15,976 bases of DNA from the NCBI GenBank assembly GCA_019414465.1, contig DXLY01000018.1, forward strand, positions 11,058 through 27,033. Direction: 5' to 3'. A program made the position numbers and the translations under genes. Of the stretch, positions 7,331-13,375 are shown piece by piece; position 1 is the stretch's first letter; each line of letters starts with the position of its first letter. This DNA is from Collinsella sp. (lineage in GTDB: Bacteria > Actinomycetota > Coriobacteriia > Coriobacteriales > Coriobacteriaceae). The notes below the pieces were generated by a model that saw nothing but the letters and a program-made list of their open reading frames with translations, was not told the origin of the DNA and ran no database searches.

Positions 7331-9425
7331 CGATGAGGAAAAAGACCAGGTACGCGCTGCGTCCGACTTAGTCGCCATCGTGCAGGAAACGGTTGAGCTC
7401 AAGCCCCGCGGTCATGAGTTTTGGGGTTGCTGCCCTTTTCATGGCGAAAAGACTCCGTCCTTCCACATTATTCCCGCCACGCAGGTGTGGCATTGCTTTG
7501 GCTGCGGCGAGGGTGGCGACGTCTTCACCTATATCATGAAGCGCGAGAACCTGAGCTTTCCCGAGTCAATCCGTTATTTGGCCGATCGCGCGGGTATTGA
7601 GCTGCACGACACCGGAGACCGCCGCGAGCGCGGTACCAAGCGTGCCCGCATCTACGATCTGTGCGCCGAGACCGCCCAGTTCTATCACACCATGCTTATG
7701 CGCGGTAAGGACGGCCGTCCGCGCGAGTACTTTGCCAGCCGCGGCATGGGTGGCGACGTCTGCCGCCGCTACTGCCTGGGCTTTGCGCCTGGCCGCAACG
7801 CGCTGGTGTCGCACCTGTCCCAGGCGGGTTTTACCCCGCAGGAGATGATCGATGCCAACGTTGCCGTGAGCCGCGGGCGCGGGCAGCTTGCCGACCGCTT
7901 CTACGACCGCGTGATGTTTCCCATCTTTGACGAACAGGGTCACAACATTGCCTTTGGCGGTCGCATCATGGGTGACGGTCAACCCAAGTACCTCAATACC
8001 GCCGAGACGAGTGTGTTTCATAAAAAGCGAAACCTCTATGGCTTTAACTGGGCCAAGGAGTTTATCGTCGCGCAGGATACGGCCATCGTGGTGGAGGGCT
8101 ATACCGACTGCATCGCCTGCTGGGAGGCGGGGATCAAAAACGTTGTCGCCACGCTGGGCACCGCGCTCACGGAGCATCACGTCAAGACGCTCACCCGCTT
8201 TGCTAAGCGCATCGTGTATATGTTTGACGGCGATGCCGCCGGTCAAAAGGCCGCTCGCCGTGCGATTCAGTTTATCGAGCAGGATTCGATGGACCTGCGC
8301 TGCGTGGTGCTGCCCGACGGCAACGACCCCATGGAGTTCATCACGGCGCATGGTGGACAGGAGCTTCAGGCGCGCATCGACGCTGCCGAGCCGCTCATGG
8401 ACTTTGTCTACCGTTCGCTGCAGGAGTCGAGTGACATCACCACGCCGGGCGGTCGTGCCAAGGCGCTGGAAGATGCGCTGACGCTTATCTATCCGCTGCG
8501 CGATAGCTATATGATCGACACATACTTTATCCAGATTGCCGATCTGCTGGGCTTGGATCTGGAGACGGTTCGCGCGAGTTCGGGTCGCGTGTTTCGCGAT
8601 GTCGCCAAGCGCGAGGATGCGGAACGACGTCGTGAGCAGAACTATGAGCGCCAGCGGGCACAGGCTGAGCGCTCTGGTAGCGCGGGCGGTCGGACGTCTG
8701 GTTCGCAGGGGGCATCTCGCGGTGCTTGGGCATCAGGCGCGACGCCGCCGGTGTCCGCGCCGGTCGAAGAAGAGCCGTATGACTACGTCCCGCTCGATGC
8801 CTACGGCGCCGCGCTCGTGGAGGTCGTCGACGACCTGCCGCCGATCGACGCGCCTGATGGTATGGGTGCTGTACCTGTGACTGATGGTTCGGGTGCTCCG
8901 GCTGCGGCGGCGCCGATGGTTCTTACTGATCTTGAGCGTAAGTCCTTGGCAGGGGAGCGTGAGCTGCTGACCATGCTCACGAGCTACCCCGACCTGTTCC
9001 GCACGTATGCCGACCGCATCTGCTCTATCGAGTGGGTTGACCCACGTCACGAGTCCATCGCATGGGCCGTTCTGGCAACGCCGCCGGGAACCGATCCTGC
9101 AGCCTGCATGGATGCGGCGCGCTCGGTGTGTCCCGAGGCGGCAACGCTTGTGAGTGCCGGGCGCATCTCGGCGACGAGCAAGCACCCCACCGAGACGAAC
9201 ATCGTGTTCATGCTCGATACGCTCGAGCTCTACACCATCAAGCGCCGCATGCGTGCCGCACAGGCCAAGCTGCGCCAGGACCGTTCGCTCGACGATGAGG
9301 CCCGTCGCGCGCTGACCGTGCAGGCCGCGCAGGATTCGCAGCGTCAACGCGAACTGCAAAAGTCGATCGGCGGCGTGGCGGACCCGTTCCGTTTGATCGG
9401 TCTGGAGGCCGCAGACGCCGAATAG
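7323..9425 (+). CDS. dnaG: DNA primase DnaG
   Basis: DnaG synthesises the RNA primers for lagging-strand replication and is recruited by the DnaB helicase. The 700-aa protein starts with the CHC2 zinc-binding domain: C37-P-F-H40 and C58-F-G-C61. The RNA polymerase domain follows, with its TOPRIM core carrying E258 in VVEGYTD and the D302-G-D304 metal site in MFDGDAAG. Residues about 420-530 form a low-complexity Arg/Gly/Ser then Pro/Ala/acidic linker. The C-terminal helicase-interaction domain starts near LERKSLAGERELL (about 538). The GTG start (7323) overlaps ribF by 8 bases and gives the family-typical N-terminus MISDEEKDQVR, so it is preferred. The product is somewhat longer than E. coli DnaG (581 aa) because of the linker. 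It lies directly before rpoD, as in macromolecular synthesis operons, but no rpsU is seen. Confidence 0.97.
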   Translation: MISDEEKDQVRAASDLVAIVQETVELKPRGHEFWGCCPFHGEKTPSFHIIPATQVWHCFGCGEGGDVFTYIMKRENLSFPESIRYLADRAGIELHDTGDRRERGTKRARIYDLCAETAQFYHTMLMRGKDGRPREYFASRGMGGDVCRRYCLGFAPGRNALVSHLSQAGFTPQEMIDANVAVSRGRGQLADRFYDRVMFPIFDEQGHNIAFGGRIMGDGQPKYLNTAETSVFHKKRNLYGFNWAKEFIVAQDTAIVVEGYTDCIACWEAGIKNVVATLGTALTEHHVKTLTRFAKRIVYMFDGDAAGQKAARRAIQFIEQDSMDLRCVVLPDGNDPMEFITAHGGQELQARIDAAEPLMDFVYRSLQESSDITTPGGRAKALEDALTLIYPLRDSYMIDTYFIQIADLLGLDLETVRASSGRVFRDVAKREDAERRREQNYERQRAQAERSGSAGGRTSGSQGASRGAWASGATPPVSAPVEEEPYDYVPLDAYGAALVEVVDDLPPIDAPDGMGAVPVTDGSGAPAAAAPMVLTDLERKSLAGERELLTMLTSYPDLFRTYADRICSIEWVDPRHESIAWAVLATPPGTDPAACMDAARSVCPEAATLVSAGRISATSKHPTETNIVFMLDTLELYTIKRRMRAAQAKLRQDRSLDDEARRALTVQAAQDSQRQRELQKSIGGVADPFRLIGLEAADAE

Positions 9426-9500
9426 GCCTAGATGTTGTGGTCAACCAGCGTATTCTCGCCTATATCCTGTCCTCTTTTTGGGTATAGACGTCGATGTGTG

Positions 9501-9509
9501 TGCTAAAGT
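9501..9509 (+). promoter_or_regulatory. Possible extended -10 promoter for rpoD
   Basis: TGCTAAAGT (9501-9509) reads as TGn followed by a TAtAaT-like hexamer (TAAAGT) and would start transcription near 9516, leaving a leader of about 26 bases before the GTG at 9542. The only TTG-type -35 candidate, TTGGGT (9478-9483), is 20 bases away, which is too far for a good match. There is no terminator hairpin between dnaG and this point, so rpoD could also be reached by read-through. Confidence 0.35.
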
Positions 9510-9530
9510 ATTGAGTCCTGTGGACTATGA

Positions 9531-9536
9531 AGGGAG
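9531..9536 (+). promoter_or_regulatory. Shine-Dalgarno sequence that sets the rpoD start
   Basis: AGGGAG lies 5 bases before GTG 9542. The in-frame ATG at 9527 lies upstream of this SD and has no SD of its own, so GTG 9542 is the better start and the ATG is probably leader. Confidence 0.65.
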
Positions 9537-9541
9537 AATCT

Positions 9542-10891
9542 GTGCCAAAAAAGACTGAGAGCACGGGTGCTGGGCTGGAATCCTACGTTGCAAAGCTTAT
9601 GGGCAACGGCTCAAACAGGACTTCGGTAACCGAGGACGAGATTCAGGTCGCCCTGAAGGATATCGATGTTTCTGACGAGCAGCTCACCGCGGTGTATTCC
9701 GCGCTGCGCAACAGCGGCATCCAGATTATCTCCGCGAGCGGTAACGACGACGCCCCCATGGACGTCGACGATGACGATAACGATACCGATACCGACGATT
9801 TCGATGACGACGACGAGCACGATTCCGGCTCGCTCGACGATCACGAGCTCAAGATGGCCCGTCAGGCCGATGCCGAGATGGGTTCTTCCAAGAGCAAGAA
9901 GAAGCGCACCGTGCGCACGTCCCGTTCACGCTCCCGCGTGCGTGGCATCGATGCCTCCACGGTGATGCTGACCGGCGATCCGGTTCGTATGTACCTCAAG
10001 GAGATCGGCAAGGTCGACCTGCTGACCGCCTCCGAAGAGGTCGATCTGGCCATGAAGATCGAGGCCGGTCTCGAGGCCACCGAGAAGCTCGAGGCTGCCG
10101 ATGCCGGCGAGCTCGAGCTCACGCGTGCCGAGATGCGTCGTCTTACGCGCATTGAGAACGTGGGCCTCGAAGCCAAGCAGGCACTCATCAGCGCAAACCT
10201 GCGTCTGGTTGTCTCCATCGCCAAGCGCTATGTCGGCCGCGGCATGCTGTTCCTGGACCTGATCCAAGAGGGCAACCTCGGTCTGATTCGCGCCGTCGAG
10301 AAGTTCGACTACCAGAAGGGCTTCAAGTTCTCCACGTACGCCACGTGGTGGATCCGTCAGGCCATTACGCGCGCTATCGCCGACCAGGCCCGTACCATCC
10401 GTATTCCCGTGCATATGGTCGAGACTATCAACAAGCTCGTCCGCGTGCAGCGCCAGCTCCTTCAGGACCTGGGTCGCGACCCGACCCCCGAGGAGATCGG
10501 TGCCGAGATGGACATGAGCGCCGACCGCGTCCGCGAGATCCAGAAGATCTCGCAGGAGCCCGTGTCGCTCGAGACCCCCATCGGCGAGGAAGAGGATTCC
10601 CAGCTGGGCGACTTCATCGAGGACTCCCAGGCCATCGTTCCGCCCGATGCCGCCAGCTTCTCCATGCTGCAGGAGCAGCTCACTCAGGTGCTCGACTCGC
10701 TTGCCGATCGTGAGCGCAAGGTTATCGAGCTGCGCTTTGGCCTTGTCGACGGACATCCCCGTACGCTCGAGGAAGTCGGCCGCGAGTTTGGCGTCACGCG
10801 CGAGCGTATCCGCCAGATCGAGTCCAAGACCTTGGCCAAGCTCCGCCACCCGAGTCGCAGCAGCAAGCTCAAAGACTATATCGAAAGCTAG
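9542..10891 (+). CDS. rpoD: RNA polymerase primary sigma factor (RpoD/SigA)
   Basis: This is the housekeeping sigma factor that directs RNA polymerase to -10/-35 promoters. With the GTG start the protein is 449 aa; an in-frame ATG at 9527 would add five residues. Region 1.1 covers about residues 12-66 (VTEDEIQVAL, SALRNSGIQII). It is followed by an acidic tract at 69-102 (20 of 34 residues Asp or Glu) and then a Lys/Arg/Ser-rich basic block. Region 1.2 begins at DPVRMYLKEIG (146). Region 2 includes NLRLVVSIAKRY, DLIQEGNLGL and YATWWIRQAITRAI (from 266, regions 2.3-2.4). Region 3 has RVQRQLLQDLGR, and region 4.2 carries the helix-turn-helix RTLEEVGREFGVTRERIRQIE (from about 407), ending in KLRHP. 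All regions are intact, which marks a group 1 sigma. It follows dnaG after 116 bases and is closed by a terminator. Confidence 0.97.
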   Translation: MPKKTESTGAGLESYVAKLMGNGSNRTSVTEDEIQVALKDIDVSDEQLTAVYSALRNSGIQIISASGNDDAPMDVDDDDNDTDTDDFDDDDEHDSGSLDDHELKMARQADAEMGSSKSKKKRTVRTSRSRSRVRGIDASTVMLTGDPVRMYLKEIGKVDLLTASEEVDLAMKIEAGLEATEKLEAADAGELELTRAEMRRLTRIENVGLEAKQALISANLRLVVSIAKRYVGRGMLFLDLIQEGNLGLIRAVEKFDYQKGFKFSTYATWWIRQAITRAIADQARTIRIPVHMVETINKLVRVQRQLLQDLGRDPTPEEIGAEMDMSADRVREIQKISQEPVSLETPIGEEEDSQLGDFIEDSQAIVPPDAASFSMLQEQLTQVLDSLADRERKVIELRFGLVDGHPRTLEEVGREFGVTRERIRQIESKTLAKLRHPSRSSKLKDYIES

Positions 10892-10900
10892 TCAAGCAAG

Positions 10901-10937
10901 AAGCGCCCTCAAGCACATCCGCTTGGGGGCGCTTTCA
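10901..10937 (+). terminator. Intrinsic terminator downstream of rpoD
   Basis: AAGCGCCCTCAAGC (10901-10914) pairs with GCTTGGGGGCGCTT (10921-10934) over 14 pairs with a single G-T wobble; the loop is ACATCC. The T tract is short (CTTTC), but the long stem and its place 9 bases after the rpoD stop make termination likely. An A-rich 5' flank (CAAGCAAG) gives a weaker T-rich tail in the other direction. Confidence 0.8.
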
Positions 10938-10941
10938 TGTG

Positions 10942-10965
10942 GTCATTGGGGACGTCCTCAATGAC
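10942..10965 (+). repeat. Near-palindromic element, possible REP-like dispersed repeat
   Basis: GTCATTG (10942-10948) is inverted as CAATGAC (10959-10965) around a centre reading GGGACGTCCT, which is itself almost self-complementary. The whole forms a compact 24-base hairpin directly after the rpoD terminator. It lacks a T-run and lies between two independent transcription units. The GGGGACGT-type core resembles short palindromes I recall as repeated in intergenic DNA of Coriobacteriia and other bacteria. Only one copy is visible here, so repeat status is inferred. Confidence 0.45.
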
Positions 10966-10993
10966 TAGGTCGGAAAAAATCTCAAAAAAGTTC

Positions 10994-11021
10994 TTGCCCT
11001 AAGCTGATTCGTCCGTATAAT
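10994..11021 (+). promoter_or_regulatory. Sigma70-type promoter of the tRNA-Asn gene
   Basis: The -35 element TTGCCC (10994-10999) and a perfect -10 element TATAAT (11016-11021) are separated by 16 bases. A/T-rich sequence (GAAAAAATCTCAAAAAAG) lies just upstream like an UP element. Transcription would begin near 11028, about 24 bases before the mature tRNA 5' end. Confidence 0.85.
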
Positions 11022-11051
11022 AAACTTCGTTGCTTGAGAGCATGCACCTAT

Positions 11052-11126
11052 TCCTCGGTAGCTCAATGGTAGAGCACGCGGCTGTTAACCGCGCTGTTGT
11101 AGGTTCGAGTCCTACCCGGGGAGCCA
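11052..11126 (+). tRNA. tRNA-Asn (anticodon GTT)
   Basis: A full cloverleaf can be drawn. The acceptor stem is TCCTCGG (11052-11058) with CCGGGGA (11116-11122), one T-G wobble. The D arm is GCTC/GAGC with loop AATGGTA, and the anticodon stem CGCGG/CCGCG encloses loop CTGTTAA with GTT at 11084-11086. The T arm is GTAGG/CCTAC around TTCGAGT. The discriminator base is G and the CCA end is encoded (11124-11126). It reads AAC/AAT codons. It stands alone with its own promoter and terminator, not in a tRNA cluster. Confidence 0.97.
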
Positions 11127-11134
11127 GGTTGTAG

Positions 11135-11162
11135 AACCCGTCGCTTATGCGGCGGGTTTTTT
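11135..11162 (+). terminator. Intrinsic terminator of the tRNA-Asn transcript
   Basis: AACCCGTCGC (11135-11144) pairs with GCGGCGGGTT (11149-11158) with one T-G wobble and a TTAT loop, followed by an uninterrupted run of six T (11157-11162). It begins 9 bases after the tRNA CCA end. Confidence 0.93.
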
Positions 11163-11258
11163 CATGCCGCGACCACTTGACTCAAACGTTGCCATATCAA
11201 CATTTCGTGTCGAGGATGTAATCCCGCGACCCATCACCTCAACATGGCGCGGTCGTTG

Positions 11259-11278
11259 TAGAATATTGCAATGATTGC
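11259..11278 (+). promoter_or_regulatory. Possible -10 element and small palindrome upstream of the asp23-fakA-recG-rsmD run
   Basis: TAGAAT (11259-11264) is a reasonable -10, but no good -35 lies 16-18 bases upstream. A fine -35-like TTGACT at 11177 has no matching -10 at the right distance. GCAAT-G-ATTGC (11268-11278) is an 11-base inverted repeat sitting where transcription would start, so it could be an operator. The rest of 11163-11320 holds no gene that I can see. Confidence 0.3.
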
Positions 11279-11288
11279 TCCCACGACA

Positions 11289-11315
11289 TGGTGCCGTGAG
11301 CACCAGATAAGGAGA
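11289..11315 (+). promoter_or_regulatory. Leader hairpin and strong ribosome binding site of the asp23 gene
   Basis: TGGTGC (11289-11294) pairs with GCACCA (11300-11305) around a CGTGA loop. The hairpin ends three bases before AAGGAGA (11309-11315), a strong SD placed 5 bases before the GTG at 11321. The SD and its spacing support the GTG start. Confidence 0.55.
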
Positions 11316-11320
11316 TTCTT

Positions 11321-11677
11321 GTGTCTGAGACCATTAACGGCAGCCTGAGCGTCTCGAACGACGTTATTGCCGATATTGCCGGTTATGCCGCGATGACGTG
11401 CTATGGCGTCGTCGGTATGGCTGAGCAGCTCCAAGGCGCCGAGAGCGTGCGCCTGCTTGCCGGTCAGCGCCTCCGCAAGGGCGTGCTTGTCTCCGCCGAC
11501 GAGAACGGCCTTACGGTCGATCTTCACGTCGTGCTCGAGAACGGCGTCAACATGAAGTCCGTCTGCCACAATCTTTCGAGCTCCGTTGCCTTCACCCTGC
11601 AGGAGATCGCTCAGATCGACCCCGCCAGCCTTAAGATCGGCATCCATATCGACGCGCTCAAGAGCCGTCTGAACTAG
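11321..11677 (+). CDS. Asp23/Gls24 (DUF322) family envelope-stress-type protein, YloU-like
   Basis: Members of this family (B. subtilis YloU/YqhY, staphylococcal Asp23) are small cytoplasmic or membrane-associated proteins linked to envelope stress and, for YqhY, to fatty acid synthesis control. The biochemical role is unclear. The 118-aa product matches the family core: GSLSVSNDVIADIAGYAAMTCYGVVGM at the N-terminus (strand, then helix, then the G(V)VGM turn), a central GVLVSADENGLTVDLHVVLENGVN strand pair and a C-terminal amphipathic helix. It has no signal peptide or membrane segment. The GTG start is supported by AAGGAGA. It is first in its run, 27 bases before the FakA-like gene. The same pair, yloU-yloV, is conserved in Firmicutes, which supports both calls. 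Confidence 0.9.
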   Translation: MSETINGSLSVSNDVIADIAGYAAMTCYGVVGMAEQLQGAESVRLLAGQRLRKGVLVSADENGLTVDLHVVLENGVNMKSVCHNLSSSVAFTLQEIAQIDPASLKIGIHIDALKSRLN

Positions 11678-11704
11678 CATCCGAAAACGGAGATTCAAAT
11701 ACCC

Positions 11705-13366
11705 ATGATTGCAAAGACCATTCGCACCTGTTTTCCGATCGCTGCGGCTGCCGTTTCCGACAAGGCCGAGGAGATCAACAAGCTCAACGTCTTCCCCGTA
11801 CCCGATGGCGATACCGGCACCAACATGTCGCTCACGCTCGCCTCGGTGACCAAGGAGCTCTCCGCCCTTCCTGCCGACGCCGACATGGAGGCCATCGCCG
11901 GTGCCATCACCCATGGCTCCCTGATGGGTGCCCGTGGCAACTCCGGCGTCATCACCTCGCAGATTCTGCGTGGTGTGGCCGAGGGCCTTGTCTCTGCCGA
12001 TGAGCCCATCACTTCCGCCAACATCGCCTATGCGTTCCGCCGAGCCGTCAAGGTTGCCTTCCAGGCAGTGCGTAAGCCCATCGAGGGTACGATCCTCACG
12101 GTGCTGCGCGACGTCTCGACCAAGGCAGACGAGTGCGAGAAGAAGAAGTTCTCGGCCGAGGACGCGCTCGACGCCATCGTCGTCGAGGCCTATCAGTCCG
12201 TCGCCCGTACGCCCGACCTGCTGCCCGTTCTGAAGGAGAACGGCGTGGTCGACTCCGGCGCCTTTGGATTTGCCATCTTCCTTGAGAACTTTGTTGCCGC
12301 CGCGCTTGGTCGCAGCACCGTTGTCGAGGATTTCTCCGCCACGTTTGATTCCGCTGGCTCTGCCCGCGACGCGGCCCTCGGTCGCGTTGAGATTGAGGCC
12401 AACGACGATTGGGAGGGCTCGGAGTTCCGTTACTGCAATGAGTTCCTGTTTAAGGCAGACGCCCCGTTTGACGAGGACGAGTGCCTTAAGTTCCTGGGCT
12501 CCATGGGCGACTGCGAGCTACTCGTGGGCGCTTACCCCGATTACAAGATTCACGTGCACTCCAACACCCCCAACCTGGTGCTCGAGCATATGCTGCAGCT
12601 TGGTCAGATTTACGAGGTCTTTATCCACAACATGGAGATGGAGGCCCACGACCGTACCGCCAAGATCCACGAGGACCAGGAAAAGGCCGCCGAGCCCGCC
12701 AAGGCGCTGGGCTTTGTCGCCGTTGCCGCCGGTTCCGGCGAGGCAGACATCCTCAAGTCCCTCGGCGTCGACGTGATCGTGTCGGGTGGTCAGACCATGA
12801 ACCCCTCGACTGCAGACTTGCTGGGCGCCGTTGACCAGGTCAACGCGACCTCGGTCATCATCCTGCCCAACAACGGCAACATCCGCATGGCTGCCGAGGC
12901 CGCTGCCTCAGCCTGCACCGACAAGAAGGTAGCCGTCGTTCCCACCAAGACCGTCCCGCAGGCCTTCTCCGCGCTGTTCGCGGTCCTGCCCGATTCCGAG
13001 CTCGAGGATGCCGTCGCCGCTATGGTCGACGCCATCAGCGAGGTTCGCGATGGCGAGGTCACCCGTGCCGTGCGCGATTCCAGCGCCTCCGACGGCTCGC
13101 CGATTCACTCCGGTGACGTCATGGGTATCATCGCCGGCTCCATCGACGTGGTCGGCTCCGACGTGAAGCAGGTCACGCTCGATTGCATCAACCGTATGCA
13201 GGAGGAAGAGGAGGGCGACGCGCTGACGATTCTGGCCGGCGAGGAACTGTCCGATGAGGCCTTCCAGGAGATCGTAGACGCCATTGAGGAGGCTCAGCCC
13301 GATTTGGAGATCGACGCCCATCGTGGCGAGCAGCCGCTCTATCCCGTGATCTTCTCGATCGAGTAG
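11705..13366 (+). CDS. fakA: DAK2-domain fatty acid kinase ATP-binding subunit, FakA/YloV-like
   Basis: FakA phosphorylates fatty acids held by a DegV-family partner (FakB), feeding exogenous fatty acids into phospholipid synthesis through acyl-phosphate. The 553-aa protein starts with a DhaL/DAK2 ATP-binding domain: NVFPVPDGDTGTNM at about 28-41, containing the two Mg-binding Asp residues, and HGSLMGARGNSGVITSQILRG further on. A middle domain and a C-terminal domain with VIVSGGQTMNPSTADLL and ILPNNGNIRMAAEAA follow; both match YloV-type proteins. The length is normal for the family. CGGAGA (11688-11693) lies 11 bases before the ATG. No fakB/degV gene is in view, so the partner must be encoded elsewhere. 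The gene sits between the Asp23-family gene and recG, close to the Firmicute yloU-yloV-recG layout. Confidence 0.92.
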   Translation: MIAKTIRTCFPIAAAAVSDKAEEINKLNVFPVPDGDTGTNMSLTLASVTKELSALPADADMEAIAGAITHGSLMGARGNSGVITSQILRGVAEGLVSADEPITSANIAYAFRRAVKVAFQAVRKPIEGTILTVLRDVSTKADECEKKKFSAEDALDAIVVEAYQSVARTPDLLPVLKENGVVDSGAFGFAIFLENFVAAALGRSTVVEDFSATFDSAGSARDAALGRVEIEANDDWEGSEFRYCNEFLFKADAPFDEDECLKFLGSMGDCELLVGAYPDYKIHVHSNTPNLVLEHMLQLGQIYEVFIHNMEMEAHDRTAKIHEDQEKAAEPAKALGFVAVAAGSGEADILKSLGVDVIVSGGQTMNPSTADLLGAVDQVNATSVIILPNNGNIRMAAEAAASACTDKKVAVVPTKTVPQAFSALFAVLPDSELEDAVAAMVDAISEVRDGEVTRAVRDSSASDGSPIHSGDVMGIIAGSIDVVGSDVKQVTLDCINRMQEEEEGDALTILAGEELSDEAFQEIVDAIEEAQPDLEIDAHRGEQPLYPVIFSIE

Positions 13367-13375
13367 GCTCTGCCC

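Noticed and set aside
7566..8351. 261-aa - strand frame opposite dnaG
   Set aside because: Antisense to the conserved primase core; no family resemblance.
9926..10849. 307-aa - strand frame opposite rpoD
   Set aside because: It mirrors sigma regions 1.2-4 and is a codon-bias shadow.
11052..11126. tRNA-Asn as an integration site for a mobile element
   Set aside because: No integrase, no repeated copy of the tRNA 3' end and no foreign-looking genes follow; the next genes are core genes.
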